33,154 nucleotides of DNA, from the NCBI GenBank assembly GCA_036506275.1, contig DASXSB010000027.1, forward strand, positions 1 through 33,154, written 5' to 3'. The stretch is from DASXSB01 sp036506275. Its GTDB lineage: Bacteria; Methylomirabilota; Methylomirabilia; Rokubacteriales; CSP1-6. The position numbers and the translations under genes were made by a program. The notes under the pieces are model-generated. The model was not told the DNA's origin and made no database searches. It saw only the letters and a list, made by a program, of their open reading frames with translations. Shown here piece by piece: positions 23,001 through 30,930 of the stretch; the stretch's first letter is position 1; each line of letters begins with the position of its first letter.

Positions 23001-23989
23001 GGCTCCTCCCACGCCGACTGCCAGAAGCGCACGCCGCCGCCGAGGTCGCTCCACTCCGCGGGCGGCCGTTCGTGCAGCGTCTTGCCGAACAGCGTCCCCG
23101 GCGGCTCCACGAGCTTGCGACCGAGCGTCTCCGGAAAGAGCGCCGCCACTTCCTCGGGCTCCAGGCGCCGGTTCGCCTCCAGTCGTCGGATCGGCGTGGG
23201 CTGCGCCATGAGCGTGTAGCCGTAGCCGAAGGAGTGAAACACCTGCCCGGTGACATGGGCGCCGGCGTCGCTCGCGAGGTAGACCACCAGCGGCGCCACG
23301 TTGTCGGGGTCGCGCTCGGTGCCTATCGCCTGCTCGCTCGGCCACTTGCCGGTCTCCTCGAACATCTTCCGGCCGCGCGGAGTGGAGTCGACCATGCGGG
23401 TGGCGCCGCTCGGCATGATCGCGTTGGCGGTGACGTTGTACTTGGCCATCGCGTTCGCCGTCGACCACATGAGCCCGACGATGCCGGCCTTGGCGGCGGC
23501 GTAGTTCGGCTGGCCGGGCGCGCCGAGAGCCGACACCGACGACATGCTGACGATGCGCCCGTAGAGCTGCTCTCGCATCGACGCCGACGCCGCCCGTGTG
23601 CAGAAAAAGGTGCCGTCGAGGTGGACGGCGAGCACGGCGTCCCACTCTTCCTTGCTCATGTTGAAGATCATGCGGTCGCGCAGGATGCCGGCCACGTTGA
23701 CGACGACGTCGATGCGGCCCCACGCCTGGATGGCTTGCTCCACCATGGCCGTCGCCTGCGCCTGCTCCGCCACCGAGCCGTAGTTCGCGAGCGCGGTACC
23801 ACCCGCGCGCGTGATCTCGGCCACGACTTCGTCCGCGGGCCCGCGCACCTGTCCCTCGCCGTCGAGGCTGGCCCCGAGATCGTTCACGACCACCTTCGCC
23901 CCTGCGCGCGCGAGTGCGAGCGCGATGCCCCGGCCGATGCCCCGGCCCGCCCCCGTGACCAGCGCCGTCTTGCCGTCGAGCATGCCCAT
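22997..23989 (-). CDS. Short-chain dehydrogenase/reductase, hydroxyacyl-CoA-dehydrogenase-like
   Basis: 330 residues from the ATG at 23989 (GGAGGAG 8 bases upstream); a start at 24085 would run through the leader. TGAGRGIG at 12-19 binds NAD(P), VVNVAG near 97-101 is the NNAG variant, Ser150/151 with Y163 and K167 (PNYAAAKAG) form the active site. VVNDLGASLDGEGQ and the rather long linker resemble the 3-hydroxyacyl-CoA dehydrogenase part of multifunctional enzyme type 2. The C-terminal 80 residues extend past the usual SDR end (RRLEANRRLEPEEVAALFPETLG and after) and contain no domain I recognise. It is the first gene of the SDR-phosphatase-SelW run and is divergent from a carboxyltransferase gene, so a role in acyl-CoA metabolism is plausible. 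Confidence 0.88.
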   Translation of the reverse strand: MGMLDGKTALVTGAGRGIGRGIALALARAGAKVVVNDLGASLDGEGQVRGPADEVVAEITRAGGTALANYGSVAEQAQATAMVEQAIQAWGRIDVVVNVAGILRDRMIFNMSKEEWDAVLAVHLDGTFFCTRAASASMREQLYGRIVSMSSVSALGAPGQPNYAAAKAGIVGLMWSTANAMAKYNVTANAIMPSGATRMVDSTPRGRKMFEETGKWPSEQAIGTERDPDNVAPLVVYLASDAGAHVTGQVFHSFGYGYTLMAQPTPIRRLEANRRLEPEEVAALFPETLGRKLVEPPGTLFGKTLHERPPAEWSDLGGGVRFWQSAWEEP

Positions 23990-24049
23990 GGTCCCGTCTC
24001 CTCCGGCGATTCGCCGCCCGGAGGATACCCTATCCGCGGGCTGCGTCCA

Positions 24050-24078
24050 TTGACTCCCCGCGGCCCCGCGACTACCCT
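24050..24078 (+). promoter_or_regulatory. Sigma70-like promoter of the carboxyltransferase operon
   Basis: TTGACT (24050-24055), a 17-base spacer, then TACCCT (24073-24078). The start would be near 24085, giving a leader of about 23 bases that includes the strong SD. It has the same TTGACT-17-TAnnnT layout as the promoter at 11582-11610. Confidence 0.4.
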
Positions 24079-24107
24079 CGGCCACGCCCGGTGCGGAGGA
24101 GGTCCCA

Positions 24108-25655
24108 TTGACGTGGGAGCGTGAGCTCGAGGAGCTGAAGCGCAGGGAGGCGTTCGCCGAGCAGCTCGGGGGCGCCGAACGCGTGCGGCGGCAGCACGAC
24201 GGCGGCCGTTACACCGTGCGCGAGCGCATCGCGCGCCTCGTCGATGCGGACAGCTTTCACGAGATCGGAAAGATCGCGGGCCGCGCCGCCTACGACGACG
24301 CCAACGAGCTGCTCGCGTTCACGCCGTCCAACTTCGTCTTCGGGCGCGCGCTCGTGGAGGGACGTCCGGTGGTGGTGGGCGGTGACGACTTCACCGTGCG
24401 CGGTGGGTCCGCGGACGCCACGATCAGGGCCAAGCACACGATGTGCGAGCGCATGGCGCACGACCTCCGCTTGCCGCTGCTCCGCCTCGTGGAGGGCTCC
24501 GGCGGCGGCGGCTCCGTCAAGACGATCGAGACCACCGGCCGCGCCAACGTTCCCGCCGTGGACGGCTGGGAATGGGTCGTTGCCAACATCGGCACCATTC
24601 CGCGCGTGGCCTTCGGCCTCGGCTCCGTGGCGGGTCTCGGCGCCGCGCATCTCGCCGCCGCCCACTACTCGGTGATGATCAAGGACAAGTCCGCGCTTTT
24701 CGTGGCGGGTCCGCCGGTGGTGGAGCGTCTCGGCCAGAAGCTCACCAAGAACGAGCTGGGCGGCTGGGAGATCCAGCTCAAGGCGGGCGCCGTCGACCAC
24801 GCCGTCGACACCGAGGAGGACGCCTTCGCGTGCGCCCGTCGTTTCCTCGCCTACCTTCCATCCTCGATCGATGCGCTGCCGCCGCGCGGAGCCTGCACGG
24901 ACGATCCCGGCCGCCGCGTGCCGTGGCTTCTCGATGCCATCCCACGCGACGTCCGCAAGCCCTACAAGATGCGCGCGATCGTGGAAGCGGTGGTGGACGC
25001 CGGCTCGTTCTTCGAGATCGGCGCCCTCTACGGGCGCTCGATCATCACCGGCCTCGCGCGGCTCGACGGATGGCCGGTGGCGATGCTCGCCAGCGATCCC
25101 TTCTTCTACGGCGGCGCGTGGACGGCCGACACCTGCCAGAAGGTCGAGCGCTTCGTCGATATCGCACAGACGTTTCATCTGCCCGTGGTGTACCTGGTCG
25201 ACTGCCCGGGGTTTCTCATCGGCCTCGATGCCGAGCGCACGGGCACGATCAAGCAGGGCGTGCGCGCGATGTCCGCCATCTGGCAGACGACGGTGCCGTG
25301 GTGCGCGGTCATCGTGCGCAATTCGTTCGGCGTGGCGGGCGCGGCCCACCGCAACGGCAGTCGCTACTGCGTCCGCTACGCGTGGCCATCGGGGCGGTGG
25401 GGTTCGCTGCCGCTCGAGGGCGGCATCGAGGCCGCCTATCGCGCGGAGCTGGACGGCGCCGATGACCCCGCGCGCACCCTCGCCGAGATCGAGACGCGCC
25501 TCACCAAGCTGCGGTCGCCCTTCCGCTCCGCGGAGACGTTCTGGATCGAGGAGATCGTCGATCCGCGCCACACGCGCCCGCTCCTCTGCGAGTTCGCCAA
25601 CCTCGCGGCCCCGCTGCGGCAGCCGGGCCCCTCCACGCATCGGATCCGTCCCTGA
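24108..25655 (+). CDS. Acyl-CoA carboxylase carboxyltransferase (beta) subunit
   Basis: 515 residues starting at a TTG: AGGAGGT lies 5 bases upstream and no ATG or GTG is in frame nearby, so TTG is the best start. The protein matches the biotin-dependent carboxyltransferase family (PccB/AccD5/methylcrotonyl-CoA carboxylase beta): RVRRQHDGGRYTVRERIARLVD, FEIGALYG, LVEGSGGGGSVK, GSVAGLGAAHLAAAHYSVM near 170-190, VVYLVDCPGFLIG and RNSFGVAGAAH in the second crotonase-like half. It transfers CO2 from carboxybiotin to an acyl-CoA. The partner biotin carboxylase/carrier gene is absent from this window. It is followed by an isoaspartate-methyltransferase-like gene with little or no gap. Confidence 0.9.
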   Translation: MTWERELEELKRREAFAEQLGGAERVRRQHDGGRYTVRERIARLVDADSFHEIGKIAGRAAYDDANELLAFTPSNFVFGRALVEGRPVVVGGDDFTVRGGSADATIRAKHTMCERMAHDLRLPLLRLVEGSGGGGSVKTIETTGRANVPAVDGWEWVVANIGTIPRVAFGLGSVAGLGAAHLAAAHYSVMIKDKSALFVAGPPVVERLGQKLTKNELGGWEIQLKAGAVDHAVDTEEDAFACARRFLAYLPSSIDALPPRGACTDDPGRRVPWLLDAIPRDVRKPYKMRAIVEAVVDAGSFFEIGALYGRSIITGLARLDGWPVAMLASDPFFYGGAWTADTCQKVERFVDIAQTFHLPVVYLVDCPGFLIGLDAERTGTIKQGVRAMSAIWQTTVPWCAVIVRNSFGVAGAAHRNGSRYCVRYAWPSGRWGSLPLEGGIEAAYRAELDGADDPARTLAEIETRLTKLRSPFRSAETFWIEEIVDPRHTRPLLCEFANLAAPLRQPGPSTHRIRP

Positions 25656-25714
25656 CCGACGCCGTCGCCGGATCGAGCGAAACGCGCGACGCCGATCGAC
25701 TGCGCGCGGCCCTC

Positions 25715-26896
25715 GTGGACGCGCTGCGGGCGAAGGGCCACGCGGAATCGCCGGCGGTGCTGGCGGCCTTCGCCGCCGTGCCCCGGCATCTCTTCGTCCC
25801 GGACGTCTCGCTCGCGCACGCGTATCGCGACGAGTCGATTCCCACCAAGCGGCTCGCCGACGGCGAGGCCGTGAGCTCGTCGTCGCAGCCCACCATCATG
25901 GCCGTGATGCTCGAGCAGCTCGACGTGAGGCCCGGGCACCGTGTCCTCGAGATCGGCGCCGGCACCGGCTACAACGCCGCGCTCCTCGCCCATCTCGTCG
26001 GGACGGAAGGCTCCGTGACCACCATCGACATCGACGCCGACATCGTGGCCGCCGCCCGTGCCCATCTCGCCGCGGCCGGCGTGAGGGCCGTCGACGTCGT
26101 CTGCGCGGACGGGTGGAACGGTCACGACGAGGCCGCGCCCTATGACCGCATCGTGTTGACGGTCGGCGCCCACGACATCGCGCCCGCGTGGCGCGCGCAG
26201 CTCGCGCCGGGAGGGCGGCTGCTGCTCCCGCTCGCGCTGGCGGCGATCCAGGGATCCGTCGTGTTCGAGGAGCGCGACGGCGCGCTGGAAAGCATGTCCG
26301 CGCACGGGTGCATGTTCATGCGCCTCCGCGGCGCCGCCGCGCTGCCGATGCACCCCGTTCCCGTCGGGCCCGAGCCGGCGCCTAGGGTGTGGCCGCGAGG
26401 AGAGCATCGCGTCGACGCCGCCGTCGCCGAGGCGCTCGTGCGGGCGCCGGCGCACGAGCGGGCGATCGACATCTCGGTGGCCGCGCGCGACCTGCACGAC
26501 GGCCTCGTCCTCTGGATGGCCCTCCACGAGCCGACGTCGGCGTGGTTCACCGCGCACGGAGAGGCGGCGGCGACCGGATTCGTGCCCGCGCTCTTCGACG
26601 GCGACGGCACGCGCGCGAGCTTCGGACTCTTCGAGCGCGACGGAATCGCGCTCCTCTGCCGCCGGCAGAGCCGCGAGCCGGAGAACGGCGTGCGCCTCGG
26701 CGTGCGCGTGCACGGCGATCCCGTCCTGGGCGAGCGCGTGGAGGCGGCGGTGCGGGCGTGGGACAGCGCCGGACGCCCCGGGGTGACGCGCCTGCGCGTG
26801 CGCGCGTTCCCGATCGATCACGCGTACCGGGAGGCGCCCGGCGAGATCGTCCTCATGCGCGCCTGCACGCGGTTCGTTCTCGCCTGGCGGCCGTGA
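25715..26896 (+). CDS. Protein-L-isoaspartate O-methyltransferase-like protein with C-terminal extension
   Basis: 393 residues from a GTG. Residues 1-210 follow the PCMT fold: FAAVPRHLFVPD, DGEAVSSSSQPTIMAVMLEQL (the SQP substrate loop), VLEIGAGTGYNAALLA (SAM loop), TTIDIDADIVAAARAHL and VCADGWNGHDEAAPYDRIVLT, with LAPGGRLLLPL. PCMTs methylate isoaspartyl residues to repair aged proteins. About 180 further residues (rich in VDAAVAEALVRAP and HEPTSAWFTAHGE) have no match I recognise, so the substrate may differ. The frame is open back to 25652 and encodes LRAALVDALRAKG, normally the family's first helix. A CTG there overlaps the carboxyltransferase stop (CTGA), so the true start could be earlier. 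Confidence 0.82.
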   Translation: MDALRAKGHAESPAVLAAFAAVPRHLFVPDVSLAHAYRDESIPTKRLADGEAVSSSSQPTIMAVMLEQLDVRPGHRVLEIGAGTGYNAALLAHLVGTEGSVTTIDIDADIVAAARAHLAAAGVRAVDVVCADGWNGHDEAAPYDRIVLTVGAHDIAPAWRAQLAPGGRLLLPLALAAIQGSVVFEERDGALESMSAHGCMFMRLRGAAALPMHPVPVGPEPAPRVWPRGEHRVDAAVAEALVRAPAHERAIDISVAARDLHDGLVLWMALHEPTSAWFTAHGEAAATGFVPALFDGDGTRASFGLFERDGIALLCRRQSREPENGVRLGVRVHGDPVLGERVEAAVRAWDSAGRPGVTRLRVRAFPIDHAYREAPGEIVLMRACTRFVLAWRP

Positions 26897-27426
26897 CCAC
26901 CATCCGGCGCTTGCGGCCCGACGACGCCGACGCCCTCATCGCGCTCCGTCGCCAGGCGCTCGAGAGTGAGCCGCTCGCCTTCGCCGCCTCCGTCGAGGAC
27001 GATCCCGGCCTCTCGATCGACTTCGTCCGCACCGCGCTCGCCGACGATCGGGAGGGCGTGGTCTTCGGCCATTTCAAGGGGAGCGATCTCACGGGCATGG
27101 TGGGCATGGTGCGGAACGCGAAGACCAAGCGCCGTCACATCGCGACGATCTGGGGTATGTACGTGGCGCCGGCGGCGCGAGGGGCGGGCGCGGCGCGCGC
27201 GCTCCTGGAGGCGGCGGTCGCGCACGCCCGCCAATGGCCCGGAGTGGAGCAGCTCCAGCTCTCGGTGGCGGACACGGCGCTCCCCGCGCGCCGGCTGTAC
27301 GAGAGAGCGGGATTCCGGCCGTGGGGACGCGAGCCGCGCGCGCTTTCCTGGCAGGGCCGCTTCGTCGACGAGCACCACCTCGTGCTGGCGCTCGCCGCCG
27401 GCGTCGGAGTCGCGCCGGAAAGGTGA
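26893..27426 (+). CDS. GNAT-family N-acetyltransferase
   Basis: 177 residues from a GTG at 26893 that shares GTGA with the stop of the preceding gene; longer readings from 26389 are shadow. The GNAT fold is visible: TTIRRLRPDDADALIALRRQAL, then TIWGMYVAPAARGAGAARALLEAAV near 88-110 (the acetyl-CoA pyrophosphate loop, R-G-x-G-x-A), then QLQLSVADTALPARRLYERAGFRPWG, the usual last helix and strand, ending in HHLVLAL. The acceptor is unknown; members acetylate amines of small molecules, protein N-termini or antibiotics. Its coupling to an isoaspartate-methyltransferase-like gene hints at protein or peptide modification. Confidence 0.88.
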   Translation: MTTIRRLRPDDADALIALRRQALESEPLAFAASVEDDPGLSIDFVRTALADDREGVVFGHFKGSDLTGMVGMVRNAKTKRRHIATIWGMYVAPAARGAGAARALLEAAVAHARQWPGVEQLQLSVADTALPARRLYERAGFRPWGREPRALSWQGRFVDEHHLVLALAAGVGVAPER

Positions 27427-27444
27427 GCCCGATCGCCGGGACGG

Positions 27445-27468
27445 AGCGCCCTCGTCGGCGGGGGCGCT
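27445..27468. terminator. Hairpin between convergent GNAT and MBL genes
   Basis: AGCGCCC (27445-27451) and GGGCGCT (27462-27468) pair perfectly around a 10-base loop. It overlaps the MBL stop codon and lies 18 bases past the GNAT stop. No T-tract on either strand, so termination is a weak guess. Confidence 0.25.
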
Positions 27469-28273
27469 ACTCGTAGTACGCGGGCGCGTAGCGGAGGTGC
27501 GCGCTCTGCGGCTTGTCGTGGTTGATCCAGAGCTGCGCCTTGCGCTCCTCCAGCACCGTCGCGATCCGCTGCATCGAGGCCAGTGACTGATCGCGGTTCG
27601 TGTTCATCGACGGCACCCGCTTCTGCTCCCAGTTGTCCTGGAAGTGGACGGCATCGCCGCTGAGGACGATGGCGCCGGTCTTGGGGAGCCGCACCAGCAG
27701 CGACTGATGACCCGGCGTGTGCCCCGGCGTCGACAGGATGGTCACGCTGCCGTCGCCGAACACGTCACGGTCGCCGCTGAGCTTGTCGAACTTCTGCGTC
27801 GCCGCGAACGCGGGCTTGGTGGGCTGGGTCATCGCCCACTCGTACTCGGCGCCCTGGATGAGGATGGTCGACGCCGGGAAGAGCGCAACGTTGCCCACGT
27901 GGTCGCCGTGCGTGTGGGAGACGGCGACGTAGGCGATGTCCGCCGGCTTGACGCCGATCTCGGTGAGCTGGGCGGCCAGCGTCTTCGTCCGGCGTTGCGT
28001 GATGGCGCCGTTGGCCACCACGAGGCCGTCGGGCATCGCGGCCACGGCGTCGCTGATGCCGGTGTCCCACAGGAGCAGCCCCTTGGCGTGGCGGATCAGA
28101 TAGCAGTTGTCGGAGAACTCGATCGGCTTGCCCTCGTTGACGCCGGGCGACCACCGTGACTGATCCTTGGCCTGGTTGACGCCGCAGTCGAGCACGTACA
28201 GACGCTCGATCCCGCCTTGAGCGTTCGCCACCACCGCGACGGCCAGGAGCGCGATCATCATCACGAGCTTCAT
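27467..28273 (-). CDS. Exported metallo-beta-lactamase-fold hydrolase, AHL-lactonase-like
   Basis: 268 residues from the ATG at 28273 (GAGGAGG upstream). The Sec signal peptide is MKLVMMIALLAVAVVANAQ, cleaved near residue 19, so it acts in the periplasm. Zinc ligands: HTHGDH at 120-125, STPGHTPGHQS (His), VLSGDAVHF (bridging Asp) and WINHDKPQ (His). LYVLDCGVN near the start, SDNCYLIRHAKGLLLWDTGI and SPGVNEGKP resemble N-acyl-homoserine lactonases of the AiiA/AttM type, but related folds hydrolyse other lactones or esters, so the substrate is not certain. It is transcribed alone, divergent from the dehydrogenase operon, with TATAGT at 28315-28310 as a possible -10. Confidence 0.87.
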   Translation of the reverse strand: MKLVMMIALLAVAVVANAQGGIERLYVLDCGVNQAKDQSRWSPGVNEGKPIEFSDNCYLIRHAKGLLLWDTGISDAVAAMPDGLVVANGAITQRRTKTLAAQLTEIGVKPADIAYVAVSHTHGDHVGNVALFPASTILIQGAEYEWAMTQPTKPAFAATQKFDKLSGDRDVFGDGSVTILSTPGHTPGHQSLLVRLPKTGAIVLSGDAVHFQDNWEQKRVPSMNTNRDQSLASMQRIATVLEERKAQLWINHDKPQSAHLRYAPAYYE

Positions 28274-28308
28274 TGCGTCCTCCTCGAGTGCGGGTCGCCT
28301 GCGACCGG

Positions 28309-28315
28309 TACTATA
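28309..28315. promoter_or_regulatory. Symmetric -10 element between the MBL and dehydrogenase genes
   Basis: TACTATA lies within GGTA-CTA-TACC, whose 4-base arms are inverted repeats. It gives TACTAT on the plus strand and TATAGT on the minus, one -10 for each divergent gene. No convincing -35 on either side. The core TACTATACC is identical to that before rsmI. Confidence 0.35.
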
Positions 28316-28331
28316 CCCGCTCGTGATACGC

Positions 28332-28365
28332 TTCCGGCCGCGCCGTGCTTGGCGCGGCCGCGGAA
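28332..28365 (+). promoter_or_regulatory. Leader hairpin abutting the SD of the hydroxyacid dehydrogenase
   Basis: TTCCG+GCCGCGCC (28332-28344) pairs with GGCGCGGC (28351-28358) and, after a 2-base bulge, CGGAA (28361-28365). The loop is GTGCTT. The 3' foot merges with AAGGGA, the SD for the ATG at 28374, so folding could hide or expose the ribosome site. No T-run follows. Confidence 0.4.
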
Positions 28366-28373
28366 AGGGACCA

Positions 28374-29366
28374 ATGAACATCGCCGTCCTCGACGATTAC
28401 CAGGACACGATCCGCACGCTGACGTCCTTTCCCAAAATCGCCGGCCACAACGTGACGATCTGGAAGGACCACACCAAGGACGTCGACGAGCTGGCCCGAC
28501 GATTAAAAGATAGCGAAGCGGTCGCGCTCATCCGCGAGCGCACGCCGATCACGGCGCCGCTGCTCGAGCGTCTCCCCAACCTCCGGCTCATCGCCCAGGT
28601 CGGGGTGGCGCCGCACATCGATCTCGAGGCATGCACGCGGCACGGAGTGATCGTCTCGTCGAGCAGCCTGCCGGGACGGCCATCGTACGCGACGGCCGAG
28701 CTGAACTGGGGGCTCATCATCGCCGCCGTCCGGCGCATCCCTCAGGAGATGGCGGCGCTCAAGGCCGGCCGCTGGCACGCCTACCCGATCGGCACCGGCC
28801 TCCGCGGCAAGACCCTCGGCATCTTCGGCTATGGAAAGATCGGCGCCGTCGTCGCCGGCTACGGCAAGGCCTTCGGCATGAACGTGCTCGTGTGGGGACG
28901 GCCGACGACGCTCGACAAGGCGCGTGCGGACGGCTATGAGGTCGCGCCCACCCGGGAAGCGTTCTTCGAGCAATCCGACGTGGCGTCGTTGCACCTTCGT
29001 CTGATTCCGGAAACGCGCGGCATCGTGACCGCCGCCGACCTCGCGCGCATGAAGCCGACCGCGCTCATCGTGAACACCAGCCGCGCCGGCCTCATCGCGC
29101 CGGGCGCGCTGGAGGCGGCGCTGCGCGCGGGCCGGCCCGGCATGGCCGCCGTCGACGTGTACGAGGACGAGCCCGTGCTCGGTGGCCGCCACCCGCTCCT
29201 CTCGATGGACAACGTCGTGTGCGTGCCCCACCTCGGCTATGTGGAACGCGACGGCCTCGAGCACATGTTCGGCACGATCTTCGACGAGATCCTCGCCTAC
29301 GCGGAGGGCAAGCCCATCAACGTCTTGAATCCGCAGGCGCTGGAAAAGCGGGCGGGGGGGCGATGA
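28374..29366 (+). CDS. D-2-hydroxyacid dehydrogenase (SerA/phosphoglycerate-dehydrogenase-like)
   Basis: 330 residues from the ATG at 28374, with AAGGGA upstream; a start at 28323 would lie in the hairpin leader. The D-isomer-specific dehydrogenase fold shows the catalytic triad Arg in IVNTSRAGLI, Glu in VDVYEDEPV and His in VCVPHLGYVERDGLE. The NAD loop is GIFGYGKIGAVVAGYGKAFG near 153-172, and IAQVGVAPHIDLEACTRHG and PSYATAELNWGLIIA follow the family pattern. It oxidises a D-2-hydroxy acid (or reduces the 2-keto acid); the substrate is unknown. It overlaps the thiolase-like gene by 4 bases (ATGA), so it may feed or drain a keto-acid in the same pathway. Confidence 0.9.
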   Translation: MNIAVLDDYQDTIRTLTSFPKIAGHNVTIWKDHTKDVDELARRLKDSEAVALIRERTPITAPLLERLPNLRLIAQVGVAPHIDLEACTRHGVIVSSSSLPGRPSYATAELNWGLIIAAVRRIPQEMAALKAGRWHAYPIGTGLRGKTLGIFGYGKIGAVVAGYGKAFGMNVLVWGRPTTLDKARADGYEVAPTREAFFEQSDVASLHLRLIPETRGIVTAADLARMKPTALIVNTSRAGLIAPGALEAALRAGRPGMAAVDVYEDEPVLGGRHPLLSMDNVVCVPHLGYVERDGLEHMFGTIFDEILAYAEGKPINVLNPQALEKRAGGR

Positions 29367-30532
29367 GCATCAAGGGCAAGGCCTACATCGCGGGAGCGTT
29401 CGAGCATCCCACCCGCAAGGCGGACGACAAGTCGGTGGCGCAGCTCCACGCGGAGGTGGCCAAGGGCGCCCTCGCGGACGCCGGCCTCACCAAGGACGAC
29501 GTGGACGGGTACTTCTGCGCGGGCGACGCGCCCGGCCTCGGACCGCTCTCGATGGCCGACTACATGGGGCTCAAGCTCCGTCACGTCGACACCACGGACA
29601 CGGGTGGCTCGTCCTACGTGATCCACGTCGGTCACGCGGCGGAGGCCATCGCCCTCGGCAAGTGCTCGGTGGCGCTCATCACGCTCGCCGGCCGCCCGCG
29701 CTCGGAAGGCATGGCGACGGGGACGGCGCCGCGCGTGCTGCCCGCGGCCGTGCCCGACGCGGCGTTCGAGGCGCCGTACGCGCCCGCCACCGCGAACATG
29801 TACGCGATGGCGGCCATGCGTCACATGCACGAGTTCGGCACCACGAGCGCGCAGCTCGCGTGGGTGAAGGTGGCCGCTTCCCACCACGCCCAGCACAACC
29901 CGCACGCGATGCTGCGGGAGGTCGTGACCGTCGACGACGTCATCAACTCGCCGATGATCACCGATCCCCTGCACCGGCTCGACTGTTGCGTCATCAGCGA
30001 CGGCGGCGGCGCCCTCGTCGTCGTCTCGCCGGAGATCGCGCGGAGGCTCGCGCGCCCGCGCGTGAGGATCATCGGGGCCGGCGAAGCTCCGAAGCTCCAG
30101 CAGGGCGGCCAGGTCGATCTCACCTACACGGGCGCCGTGTGGTCGGGCCCGGCGGCGTTCGCGGAGGCCGGCGTCAAGCCGGCCGACATCAAGTACGCAT
30201 CGATCTACGACAGCTTCACGATCACGGTCGTCATGACGCTCGAGGACCTCGGCTTCTGCGAGAAGGGGCGCGGCGGCAAGTTCGTGGCCGACGGCAACCT
30301 GATCTCGGGTGGGGGACGGTTGCCGTTCAACACCGACGGCGGCGGATTGTGCAACAACCATCCCGCCAACCGCGGCGGCATGACGAAGGTCATCGAGGCC
30401 GTGCGCCAGCTTCGCGGCGAGGCGCATCCGAAGGTGCAGGTGAAGAACTGCGACGTCGCGCTCGCGCACGGCACGGGAGGCTCGCTGGGAACGCGGCACA
30501 TGAGCTCGACGCTGATCATGGAGAGAGCGTGA
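29363..30532 (+). CDS. Thiolase-like protein lacking the nucleophilic cysteine (SCP-x/Ltp type)
   Basis: 389 residues. The thiolase fold is plain: KAYIAGAFEHPTRKADDKSVAQLHAEV at the start, GALADAGLTKDDVDGYFC, then TGGSSYVIHVGHAAEAIALG where biosynthetic thiolases have the Cys nucleophile; here the position is Ser (GGSS). CNNHPANRGGM near 330 stands for the GHP loop and ALAHGTGGSLGT for the C-terminal CGGGG. Cysteine-less thiolases paired with DUF35 proteins include the Ltp2/ChsH2 side-chain aldolases, which cleave C-C bonds in beta-hydroxyacyl-CoA. The start overlaps the dehydrogenase stop (ATGA) and the stop shares one base with the DUF35 start. Likely an aldolase or acyl transferase in acyl-CoA breakdown. 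Confidence 0.87.
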   Translation: MSIKGKAYIAGAFEHPTRKADDKSVAQLHAEVAKGALADAGLTKDDVDGYFCAGDAPGLGPLSMADYMGLKLRHVDTTDTGGSSYVIHVGHAAEAIALGKCSVALITLAGRPRSEGMATGTAPRVLPAAVPDAAFEAPYAPATANMYAMAAMRHMHEFGTTSAQLAWVKVAASHHAQHNPHAMLREVVTVDDVINSPMITDPLHRLDCCVISDGGGALVVVSPEIARRLARPRVRIIGAGEAPKLQQGGQVDLTYTGAVWSGPAAFAEAGVKPADIKYASIYDSFTITVVMTLEDLGFCEKGRGGKFVADGNLISGGGRLPFNTDGGGLCNNHPANRGGMTKVIEAVRQLRGEAHPKVQVKNCDVALAHGTGGSLGTRHMSSTLIMERA

Positions 30533-30927
30533 TGGCAATGACGCCGGCCCGGAAGATCACGCCGCCGCAGGTGATGCCGGAGACGAAGCCGTTCTGGGAC
30601 GCCGCCGCCGAGGGCCGTTTGCTGCTCAAGCACTGCACGGCCTGCAAGCGGTCGCACCACTATCCGCGGTCGATCTGCCCCTTCTGCGGGAGCGACGCCA
30701 CCGAGTGGCGGCCGGCGTCGGGCCGGGGGACGATCTACACCTACAGCATCATGCGCCGCGTTCCCGAGCCGTACGCCATCGCCTACGTCACCCTCGAGGA
30801 GGGGCCGTCGATGATGACCAACATCGTCGACTGCGATCTCGAATCGGTGCGGATCGGCCAGGCCGTGCGGGTGGTCTTCAAGCCGAGCGAGGGCGGCCCT
30901 CCCGTCCCCATGTTCGCGCCTGCCTGA
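30532..30927 (+). CDS. DUF35 zinc-ribbon/OB-fold protein, partner of the thiolase-like protein
   Basis: 131 residues from the ATG at 30532 (TGATG with the thiolase stop); a longer reading from 29662 is shadow. KPFWDAAAEGRLLLKHCTACKRSHHYPRSICPFC shows the rubredoxin-like zinc ribbon (two CxxC pairs near 35 and 48). GRGTIYTYSIMRRVPEPYAIAYVTLEEG and IGQAVRVVFKP make the OB-fold. These small proteins form a complex with SCP-x-type thiolases or aldolases, supplying a lid and acyl-CoA binding surface, and the Ltp2-type aldolase needs its partner for activity. The adjacent pair here fits that picture. The stop is only 3 bases from the livF stop on the other strand. Confidence 0.92.
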   Translation: MAMTPARKITPPQVMPETKPFWDAAAEGRLLLKHCTACKRSHHYPRSICPFCGSDATEWRPASGRGTIYTYSIMRRVPEPYAIAYVTLEEGPSMMTNIVDCDLESVRIGQAVRVVFKPSEGGPPVPMFAPA

Positions 30928-30930
30928 ACG

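Noticed and set aside
24014..24035. Inverted repeats GGATA-CCC-TATCC and a neighbouring CGGCGA-T-TCGCCG arrangement in the SDR leader
   Set aside because: No regulator gene nearby and no promoter match to anchor them; too short to claim as operators.
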